Of a stretch of 64,000 bases of DNA, positions 1 through 11,300 are shown one piece after another. Position 1 is the stretch's first letter, and each line of letters begins with the position of its first letter. The stretch covers positions 1-64,000 of the forward strand of contig JACCGJ010000200.1 of NCBI GenBank assembly GCA_013407085.1, in the 5' to 3' direction. Under the pieces are notes generated by a model. That model had not been told where the DNA came from and made no database searches. It saw only the letters and a list, made by a program, of their open reading frames with translations. A program made the translations under genes and the position numbers. The DNA comes from Atriophallophorus winterbourni. Lineage: Eukaryota; Platyhelminthes; Trematoda; Plagiorchiida; Microphallidae.

Positions 1-1406
1 TCTGCTATCTGCTTGAAAATTATGCTTTACAACGTGTGTTCTTCCCAACTTGTAGGGTCAAGGTCGAGAGATTTCTCATCTCTTTTGCAAACTTCTTTGT
101 TACGCAAGTGCGATCTGCCCAAACAAACATTTTGGGCATGAAATACAATTCTACAACTCTCCGTGGAATGCTGTCGGTTATTCTAATAAAATAATTATAG
201 TCAAACATTTTCCGCTCAGTTGCCTGAGGAAACGTAATTTGCAATAATAATTCTTAGGTCGATATCATGATAAATCTATCAAAACAAGAAAATAAATCAC
301 TTTTCAATGTGGTACAACACAAGGTTTCCCATTCTTAGTTAGGGAATATTTCGATTGAAATATTTGAACAATACCCATTTGCAATCGTTTCAAAAAACTG
401 CAAATACCAGTCACTTCGCCCTTGTAAACTTCGAATACTCTGCATAAAAAGCAAATTAAATGCAAGCATACGAAAACTGCGAACATTTTTATTTATAAGT
501 GCCCGGAATGTAAGCAACAGATTACAGCAATATGTGAGTATTGCTCAAATCAATTCAATATAGTTAGGATTTTCGGAATATGGAGGAAAATTGCGAATGT
601 TGAAGAATGTGAAATTGTCTCGAATACGAATTCATTTCCGTCACACCAGTCAACATGAATCTTCTCACAAAGGATGCAAAATCTTTCGGCAGAGAGAATA
701 TTTAATACGTGACAACGAGAGTGTGAAAGTTGGAATAAATCAAAGAGCACATTGTTATCACCGATATCGAAATAAATATCTATACTTCGCGCACGCTTGT
801 CTTTTTAGTGTCCATCGAAACGAGTAATCTAAAAAGGTTATATTAAACTGAAAAGCAAGGATGGCAGAAACTTAAAGGCGAATACAACGTACAACCAAAC
901 CTCGCATATACAGTAATTTTATTTTCTCAGTCAGGTAATTGTAAATAATTCAAATTAAAAGTTCAACGTATTTTATCAATTTTTAGCTTCCCGCATAACA
1001 GATAAGAACAAATGATTCTTGGTAAATTTGTCTCGTTCCAAAAGATGAACAACAAAATTTACGCTGAAGCTTATTTATACATACCCAGTATAAAATATAT
1101 TAGTTTTAGACCTTGATTTTAGAGCAAACATTAGCCGTTAATGCAATCGAATATTCACGAGGTGATTAGTGAATTGTTAAAATAGAAAATGTTGCAAAAT
1201 TATTACTACACGCAATATCCCAAGGTAAATAGACATAAGCATAATTGATTATGTAATCAATGTATTTACATACGACGCAAGCCAATATACAGAACAATAA
1301 TGCACTAAATTTTGTAAATAATCACATTGGTGAACCTTTTTGAAAATGCACCAAAATTTCGCGTAGAAATGTTTACAAGTAGGATGTTCAACAATTTTTG
1401 AATCTA
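1..1406. other. 3' flank of the EVA-1-like gene, no further gene seen
   Basis: AT-rich sequence with only short, uncharacteristic ORFs. Contains the putative polyadenylation signal of the gene above (918-923 on the minus strand). Nothing else is supported. Confidence 0.5.
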
Positions 1407-2381
1407 TTAATAGTTGTGTACGGAAAATGTCGCTGTATCATTTTGATGCTTGTTGTGAGGTAAAACACTTGCGCCGAATACACGCAGTGGCGGTGGTGGA
1501 AGAGGGATATTTTCCGCGTCTATTAAATTTTGATTCACGTCATGCGTTAGAAAATTGCCATTCTTCAATATCAGATCTGGTGGAAGGTTGATATTATGTC
1601 TGTTCAATCCGTTGTCCCCGATGTTGTTGGACTCAGAGTCGTGTTTGCTTGAAGGAAAACGTTTCGAATATGCCACTCGCATCGAGTTTCGGAAATCTGA
1701 TGGCGGTTCGAGCAACGGTTCTGTGAAGCTTTCGTTTGATTGAGCGAGTTGTCGATACTGGTTTTCCATGCGTTTTGGTGGTTCATTTTGCGTCGTATTT
1801 CTTGAGGAATAAGGTAAAGCTGGAAATCCATTGAGCAGTCTGTTTTTTGTTACATGGAGTTCGGTTTCTTGAAAATTCACAATTCCATCATTGAGTTCGG
1901 GTGCACATTTCGCGTTTAATTTTTCGCGATCAGATTGGAGGGAACGTCTATTTAGCGTGGATGGATTACATTCGTCAAAGTTTTCTCTTGTCTTATGAGT
2001 CATGTAATGCATGTTTTCTGAAGGGTGTGGGTATATTTCTTGTTGTGAAGCACTGGGTGGGAGTTGCCCAATATAAGCGTCGTTAAATTCATGCGGCCTT
2101 GAAAGACCGGAGTACGTGTAAGGAATTAGAGGTCTGAAGCCATTGTGAGCTAATTCGCACGGGTCACTCGCGCCACTGCCGCCATCACATCCGCGACCTG
2201 AACAGCTGTCTGCAGCGGAGGAGCCTCGAATAACGGTTGGCTCGTTTCGGTTCAGCGGTGCATTCAAAATTGGGAATGTTGGTACATATGCACTGGGCGA
2301 TGAGCGAAATGCCACATCGAACGGGGAAGTTTGTTGATTTGGTATTTGTTGCATGTTTGTTGATGCATGTTCCGTATTATA
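1407..2381 (-). CDS. eva-1: EVA-1-like gene last exon: proline-tipped cytoplasmic tail
   Basis: Acceptor TTGATTTACAG, enters in phase 0, 324 codons then a stop. Low-complexity cytoplasmic sequence rich in Asn, Ser and Pro with several possible Tyr sites. Near the end is IPLPPPPLRVF, which matches the (F/L)PPPP core bound by EVH1 domains of Ena/VASP proteins; the protein ends HNY. No catalytic domain is visible. A possible polyadenylation signal (AATAAA on the minus strand) is at 918-923, roughly 490 bases downstream. Confidence 0.85.
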   Translation of the reverse strand, partial: YNTEHASTNMQQIPNQQTSPFDVAFRSSPSAYVPTFPILNAPLNRNEPTVIRGSSAADSCSGRGCDGGSGASDPCELAHNGFRPLIPYTYSGLSRPHEFNDAYIGQLPPSASQQEIYPHPSENMHYMTHKTRENFDECNPSTLNRRSLQSDREKLNAKCAPELNDGIVNFQETELHVTKNRLLNGFPALPYSSRNTTQNEPPKRMENQYRQLAQSNESFTEPLLEPPSDFRNSMRVAYSKRFPSSKHDSESNNIGDNGLNRHNINLPPDLILKNGNFLTHDVNQNLIDAENIPLPPPPLRVFGASVLPHNKHQNDTATFSVHNY

Positions 2382-5300
2382 CTGTAAATCAAGCGTTGAG
2401 GAAATTTAAATGCTGTAACAGAGAATGTGATTTCTAATCGTTATCTCAAAATGATCAAAAAATACATTGTAGCTAGTGCAGTTTTCAGAGCATCTCGGTC
2501 TCAGTGAGTGTCGAATTGTGATCCAAATATTTCTAGATTTATGGAAGACATTTTATGGCGAAAAGTGTTCGTGAAACAAGATTCGATGTGTGGCTTTTGG
2601 CTATTGCGTAACAGTTAGTGCACCGGATCAATAGTCCACTTCTGAATATTAAATCAAAATACTCATTCAGACAAAAATATTTTTTTGTTCAGAAATTTAG
2701 TTTTTTCGAAGTTTCTTTTTCCCGGATTTCAGTTGAATATTTGAATATTGATCGAAACGTTGAGGCAATTTGGAGTTTCAGCTGAGACCAATATTTCACT
2801 TGTTATCAAATATTTAAGCTTTTTGTAGCTTCAACACGTATCTAAAATTCGTCATTCTCAGACTTATTCCACAATTTTTTTAACTTTGCCATTAATCGCC
2901 CAACTTTTTTTAACAGGTTCATCCCAAAGCATCAAGAGAATGAAATAAGCACTTACCAATCCAGGCGATTCCATTTCCGTTATTCCACTAGCAAACGAGA
3001 CTGCCCCACTCACATTGTTCTGAACATGTCGATAAGGATGAAAACTCTCGTGCATCAAATTCATCTCATTGCAACAACATTTTTCCACATGCATCCCGTT
3101 TGCGTTTTTGGATACCGGATTACGACTCGGATCGCATGAGCAACAATGAAAATGAGGATCGTTAGTCTTGATTTGACTGCCGCGTACACACAATGGCATC
3201 CGTCCGTCCATCGGATCACAATAGGAATGACGCTTTTCAACTAAACCCCTTTTCCTCCGTTGACATATGAGCAATCCCACTCCAAGTAGGAGGAGCAACA
3301 TAGCAAATCCAATTCCCAAACCGATAAACAATGGTTGAACCATGACAATGGATAAACTAAACGGTTTGGAAGAGGTGCTCGCCTTTTGACTTGCGGGGGC
3401 AACAAATTTTCCATGCGGTGGCTCTGAAGTGAAGAACAGTGACAAATGGTTTAATGTAATATCACATGCTATTATAAACTTATCGAAAAATGTGTTAACA
3501 AATAATTCAAAAATATTGTGTTTTCGGAAAATAACTACTACACACTACGCGCAAAAAATAAACGATTGTCTCGGTGCAAACCTTGCTGAACATTCGCGAT
3601 AATTATACCACAGACGTTAACCGCTAAACCAAGATTTTGTTCGTGTCACCTTTGAAACCACGCAGCGACAATATTGCCCAATCTAGACCGTCACGCTTCA
3701 TGAGATTTCATTCAAATTTTCACAGAGGATTTAATTTGATCGAATGCGTTGCTCATTCAACGAATATTTTTCGCATTCAATCAATTACTCGGATCGCTGA
3801 GTCTGAATTCACGGAATATCCACGCACTTCCAAATTCGCAATTTTTGTTTACTTTCTCAGTGAAAAGCAATAGTTCAATCGCCTTCACACATTTTAAAAT
3901 ATATAAATAGCACAATGGTTACTCCTTGCCAGATTCATTAGAGATTTTAGAAATGACCGACATCGTTTAGTTCATTTTTAGTGATGAGTTCATTGGTGCA
4001 AAAAATCTAGTACGATATAAGACAAAAAATAGCAATGTCTTTTTGGAAACAGGAAGTATTCGAATTTCATAATCCACACATACAGAAAGCATATAAACTG
4101 GTCTGTCTCAGCTGATTTCATTCCTCCAAACTATTTCTTGTGAAATATTTATCTACAATCACTTGCCCGTATTACTCATTCCACAACAAAGTGATAATTG
4201 AACGGGTTCACCTGATTTCGATTCCGTCAAATGAAATCAACGAACACGCTAGCTGGAAATAGTCATTCAAGTTTGACTTCAAAGTCAGCATTAAATCCTC
4301 ACACACAGAGAGAGACATATTATACGCATTGAGTTGAGAAAAGTCTCGAATTGAGCTCAAAATGTCTTCAAGAGCAAGTGTGAGCGATTGAATTAACGTT
4401 GCGTAACCTGACACTTAAACAGAGTGGAGACAATTCTAAAAATCATTTTATTACATTTTGTATTTTGAGTGTGCAATGTTGAATGTCATCAATGAATGAC
4501 TAATTTATCTACCTGGATTTTTCTCAATTGAAAAGCCGTGTCCCAAGGCCGGAAGTTGTCGGGTTCCACGTGCGTTGGATTCATTTGCGTCAAAAGAATG
4601 AATTGGAATGTTGCTAGTTGATTTCGGATGTTGCAATCCTGAAAGAATGATACAAATGAGGTTATTTCTGTATTTGAACAACGTGGTTCTTTGTAAGAAC
4701 CCTATATAACAGTGGCATACAAGTTTAACTTTGTTTACCGCTTTTCCACTGTTTCAAGGCTTACTGAACCTGATCTTACTGTCTCCACCTGATGACGGCA
4801 AACAGCCAGAAACCGGTAGTGGTGTGTAAGGGATGGGGATGTGAGAACCACAATACAGAGTTTATTTCACATTCGAAAAATTGAATTAGAAATCGTTTTC
4901 ACCGCAATTTCCGTTTCTATCAAAACGTTGGTCGTTATTAATAATGTCATTCAAATGATTATTCTATGTGCATTAAAAATTGATTCACGGATGACTTCCA
5001 ATACAAATAGAATCGTTCCAAGCCACTCAAACGTGTGGTACAATGTTCATAGTATATCAATAAACAGTTCTTCCTGCTAGGTTGCACAACGAACGAAGAG
5101 AAAACATGAAAAAATCAAATGTAAATAACCAGTTTTAAGATCACTCATACCCTGCGTTCATACACCACAACCAATTTCTGGCTGTTTGATGTCATCAGGT
5201 GAATATAGAAAAGATAATGTTCAGTGAGCCTTGAATGCCTCGGCACAGCTAATATTTGGATGACCGATCTATTCACTGTAGCTGAGTCAACCGATTAAAC

Positions 5301-8300
5301 CAATGGGAATGACGTGTTTTATGGCTGCTCACCGCCCCTGCACTTACAAACCACAAACAAATGCCTGCAGTTTACCGTGATGATTGTTGTTGTAAAATAT
5401 TATTTAACCATTTACTGCCCTCAGTACCGAATTCGGTACGTAAGCTAATTAAAAGTTGTATAAATAAACAGTGATCGGTTCAAATCGTTTCCTTTGTGTT
5501 TTTACTTGTTCAATACAAGTCTAGTACCAGTTTGATACAGAGATACAGCAGTCATCCGGCATATAACGCCAGTGTGCATCGAGAGTTTGCGAGCGATAGA
5601 CGTGTAGCGTATTCAGCTCAGAAATTAAATTGGGCAGTTAAGGGTTAACTATATTATGACACAAGGAAACTGATTCCGCTGCCCGTTTTTAATGAGTACG
5701 TATAGTGCAAATGGATTGCTCTATTGCTGAGTGACTTGTACACACATGCAGCTATAGGTCTCAAAATAATGCTACTGTTTCATTGATGAAGCTTAAAAAG
5801 GGACGCGATGTAATGTCTGCTAGGAAAGGAGTAGATTTGTATCTCAGTGTTGTTCTGGATTAATTCACAACTGAGTGTGATGGAACATAGCGGTAATCAC
5901 GTTTTTCAAACTATACTTTTTGTGACAATGAAGTAATCTGGACCTCTTGAATGGCAAACCATTGCTTCGTGGTGTTTCGCTCTGGTAATAGTCACTAATA
6001 ACGACGTGTAAAACGTTTAAGTGTTTTAATCGTGCAGTGAAATAAAAGCCAATACGAGAATGAACATCGGTAGAGAGTTTTAAATAGTTAAGCAGCATCT
6101 GTTCGTTCAAATTGGCATAAATAGATTTATTTCGAGACCATATCGTTGAACAACAATTGTTTTTGTTAACTTTTCACGGGCTCAGTGTTGTCAAACAGTT
6201 TATTTCCGTATAAAGGCATTAAATTATGTAAATTCCTTTGTTATGAGGGAGTTGCTGATAGAAATTCAGACAAATACGTAATTTTAATATTTCCCATTAG
6301 GGGTCTATCCGATTTTTCATTTCAGTTGATCGACTAAGATGATCGAATTCGTCAGCTTTTCCCTGTTATATCCGAGTGATTACTTGATTACCAGCGCAGC
6401 AATATTTGAGACAAAATACATGTGTTAATGAATAAGAATCCTGGTTATGTTTTCATAGTTTTGACCGATTGAATAGCCAATGTGTGAACCAAATTGTATG
6501 AAATCCAGCCCACGTGAAAAATATCAATTTTGTGGTACCATTTTTACGCAACGGCTTCAAAGTAATCATTTATTTGCTGTCACCAGCTGCTGAGGTCACA
6601 ATACCTAAATTGTAGTAGGGAACACATAGACGGTGTGTTGGCACTTCTAGATTTGTTAGTCTCCGCATTGGCACGTATTCTGTTGCATACGTGCGTACGG
6701 CGACCGGATTCCTGCTTTAGAACTCAGCGGGTTGGCTTAGTACGATCAGAATCGGCATGTTTTGAAATAATGAAGAAATGCTAAACAAGGTGTGAACATA
6801 TGATTCAATTTTGGATACACCTGAACATCAAATTTGACAAATTTGTCGCGTCAGCCTTGCCAAAAAGTTGCTTACAGTTGCTTACAGCTAGTTATTTTCC
6901 AGTTAATAGATCAATTATAGCATTAATATTGAACTGGAAACAATTAAACTATATCTCTAGGGCACAAATTGAACTCTGTGACACCAAGGATGTTACCTTC
7001 TTTTTTAATCGCAGTGTCCATTTTGAATTTCACCCAGTCGCACATTTGGGAAAATTTCCTCAACCCAAGTCCCCATTAAACCCATCTGTAAAATGCGCAG
7101 CAACATTAGTTGGGAAAACAATTACAACTATCTAGCACCCTGTCCAGTGGAATCACATTGATTTTGAATGAAGTGCATTACGATACGTCAAAATCACGAG
7201 TTTTTGGATAATTGCCAGAACTCCACCCTCCAATAATAGGAAGCGCCCTCACGACCGACGACGACCATCGCGAATTCCTAATAATTCGGGTTTTCGGAAG
7301 GATTGCATCAGAACGATTAGAGCGACAACCTCCTCGGAAGTATGAAGAGATGGACAACGGTAACTGATTTAGAACGATATGCAAGGTCTGTCAAACTAGC
7401 CCTTGGTGGTGTGCGATTGAAGCCTACCGTTTAACACGAAATCCATTTACAATTAAGATCAAAGTGACAACCGGGGCAGGCGTGTTTCGGGCCAGTGCTG
7501 TGGTTTCGTGATTTGCCTATATAAGAGAGGCGTGTCTTTTGTTGTTTGTCATGCGCGCAAAACAAAACGCGCTCGATAAAATGGCGTTTTATTTTGTTGT
7601 CGGAAAAATGGGTAGACGGGCTCAACTTTGAAATGATTGATCTCAGGGATGAATTAAAACACAATCGACAATTGAGTGGAGAACGCGGGAAGTTTGTCGC
7701 GAATAATTTAGGATCAAGTATTTCTGAAGCCTATGTGTACAACGTGATTGACGATAGAACAGGATTCGGACCCGCTTGATGAGCCGAAATCCCAATTACT
7801 CTTTGAAATATGGCCTATACTTCTTTTCGATAAAGCAATAGGAGATAAGTAATAGCCCAATGAGTTACATGGGGCTGATTATACGTTTTAGCCAACTAAA
7901 CGAATCAATGCATATTTGTTCGGAAAAATCATTTTACACATTGGTTTTTATTGATTCTTTCGATTGAACCACTTTAAAGGAAAACTAAAGGGTGCATGCT
8001 TAGGAAATAAAAAAATGTTCAAATATGTTTTGACTGACCAATATCATGAATATCTAGATCGTAAAAATGGCGTTGACACTTTAGCCGTTCAGAAAAACTA
8101 ACCTTTATTTTGTCGTTGAGACTTCGACTTTTTGTTTGAATCCTCGAACAGGGTTGTGGTGATCACGGTTGAAGGAACTAAATCAAATAATCCATAAATT
8201 ATTTCATACAAGGAAAGCAAAGTATGCTGAAAATTTTCCAAATTTATTCTAATCTTTAGTTGATCATGCAAACAATTTGGATGAAATGATAAAAAGCTGA

Positions 8301-11300
8301 ATTATCAACTAAAAATCAACATCATCAATAGCGAAAAAACAAATCGTACAATCCTCGTTTGGAATATATTTGGGACCGATCGTGTATTCATAATCCAAGA
8401 AATTTGAGTGCAATCAGTTAGAGCAGTTTTTGGATAACGTTTCACTTCATCCACAGAAGCTTCGTCAAACCAAGTATGATAGTCAAGACAGGGAACATTA
8501 TTCAGTAGCAGTAAACCCCCCACCACTGATTTGACCATACTGCTAAACAGCCCATAGTAGGCCTACAGTGTGTCACGTCTCGTGGGAATGACCAGGATCA
8601 GTGGTCAATTTGCCGACTAGTGTGTATCCACATCAATCTAATACAAGTGATCACGGTCAGGGTCGGTTGACACAGCGGCCCACATGCGTATTGTATTAGA
8701 TTGATGTGGATACACACTAGTAGGCAAATCGCAAAATGTAATGAAATTAGCTTGTCCTTCCGAAGGACAGTCAGTTAATGTTTAATTAACTAGTTTCGAT
8801 TGAATTACCATATTAATAAATTTTAAATCGATCCCTTAATTTGATTCATTTTGAAGTCTGTCAGCGCTACCCTGCCAGTTCACTGTGCCATTTATTGATC
8901 TTATGTAAAGATGTTGAGCATTAACTTACCACAAACGTATTTCAAGCTCAAGTGCATTTTTCCGCAAGCCTGGTCAAATTTTCCAGCAAAGTTTGGATTC
9001 ACCGAGCAGGACGATTGACCTTTACAAATAGATTGGATTTCCTCTGTCACATCCAAACGGTCTGTGCAAACTGCAGATGGATCAAAGTGAATATAGATCC
9101 ATTAGTGAACCTCCAGCATACTACATGATAATTGCGTCAAATTATTCGAGTTATAAGTCAGGCTCCAAACCTTTACATGAACTCTCAAATTTGGACACAA
9201 CAAAAATCTCGCCGTACGGAAAATGTTTTTAAACACCGATTCAATCAAATTTAACATTAAAAGATTATGTTTAAACAGCGGACTAAAATATAACTAATAA
9301 ATTCGAATTAATGCGGAAAGAAATACTTGAACGAGATTGGTTCTTTAAATTTTGTCTTGTTTTACATTTTGACGAATGGCAGCATTATAATACAAGTTCT
9401 TACAGCGTGAATGTGATGCTTTAGTATATAATATAGGTATTGAATGTGAAAGCATTGAAAATACATGAAGTATAATATTCTCAGCATACGAGTATATAAA
9501 CCAATGTGTTGTCAAATGAAACAAGGATAATCGTGTTCGCTACTGTACATGTTTTTGTAATCTGTTGAGTTTAATTCGTTAACAATGTAGCCAATAGTGC
9601 TCCGTCCACAAAGTACCTTTGTTTAAGAACGACAGCTTTCCGTTAGCGTGGAAACATTTGGGAAGTCAATCGCATGTATGATGCTAACGTTCTTAGTAAA
9701 TGGACCGTAGATCTTCATATCATTGATATTGCATGTCACATTTAACTTGTACATCATTGCATATATTGTGTTTCAGGCATTACCGATAACTTCTCGCTAG
9801 ACCACATGATTATCAAGCGGGCTGGCAAAACAACTGACACCTTGTCCCCTTTTGATCTCCCGTATAGCTTCGGCATGTCATGTATAAAATGCAATCATTA
9901 CTACTCAAGCTAATCTGAGTGAAAAACAAATCGCTAGGTTTCCCCGTTCAATTAAATTCTGTTTATACTGCGGCGAGTTGTGAGACGCAAATATCGGGAA
10001 ATACTTTCCAATTACGGAGCATTCCTCGCACATTGAACACATCGTGGATGGACAGAGTAACAAATGCTGAAGTAGTTTGTCAAGCTGGTCTACAGAACCT
10101 GTACTCTCTGATGTGACAACACCGTGTACGCTACATGGGTAAGGTCGGGTGTCAACCTTTGGTTAGACTGCGCTTGCCGTACAAAGACCTACTAGAAAAG
10201 ATATGAAGGCTCTGATATTTGACCGAACGAGATGGGACATGTTTCTCATTATTGCTTAGTTTGCATGCACAGAGCAAAGAGTTACCTTCAAGTTGGCAAA
10301 TTATAAGTACATATTTGAACTGCTCAAATGTTGAACGACGCCATATGGACTGCGCCGATCGATTGGATGAGAACTTCGCTACAGTGCACTACACTTCAAG
10401 GGAAGCCAGTCATGAATACATGATTAATTTGCTCAAACTCGTACGTCTCAATCAGAATCAATCTTTAAATGAGTGCTGAATTGAATGCTTTGATAGTCGC
10501 TTAGAATTTGATGAAAGCGGTTCAATAATACAGTCAGTTTGGCCAAAATATCACTTTTATTAGGAATATTTCTAAAAGTTATGTGGAGTTAATTGTGAAT
10601 TCATTTTTATTCTAATTTTATTATGTTATTTTCACGAATGTTTCAGCACATCTAGATATAAAACACGAGACAGAAGATTCAAGTGAATGAGCGAACGAAC
10701 TTTTATGAAGAACTTCTGTTGAGAGCAACATTTTTTGTTTATATATTATCATCATTTCAAGGTTAATGCTCGATTTGAATAAAGTGGGTCTTAGAGGATT
10801 GGTTGATGAAAATGATTTTAAGACGCCACTTTAAATCAATTGTCTATATCGTATTATTTGCATCGAGTTCCTCAATAACTTTCATAAACCTTTCCGCTAT
10901 TAACAATCATTTGACCATCAAATCAGTGTTGATACACATGAAAATTGTGTTGAAACTGATCTGTGAAATATCTAAACATAAATATAGATATCACAACTTG
11001 GTGCAAATAATTTCTGATGCATAAATTTCAGCATTCAGATGTTCTGTCCTGCACGCAGCTATGTTCACCTAGGTATATAAACCCTGCCGAGTTTTTTCTA
11101 TAAACTAACAATTTCTAATCGCTATGCTTTGTTTAAAATGATCGTTTAAACTGAGAACACTATTATGTCTGTCATATATATTCCTCTATGTGAAAAGTAT
11201 GGTAGTGGTATTTTCTTATGATAAAGGTTCAATCGCACATCAATTAGCGTACTTCTTGAGAGCCCAAGAGAAATGCTGGATAAGAATCACGGCATACATA

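Larger units (their letters stand above)
4639..8929. other. Intron between linker and SUEL2 exons
   Basis: Apart from the two hammerhead repeats, the piggyBac MITE and the Penelope-type repeat listed separately, I see only AT-rich sequence. ORFs at 5865-6110, 6800-7135 and 7431-7779 show no family motif and no convincing splice borders. Confidence 0.5.

Noticed and set aside
1555..2437. Plus-strand and off-frame minus ORFs opposite the last EVA-1-like exon
   Set aside because: Shadows of the minus-strand coding exon, with no own motifs or splice logic.
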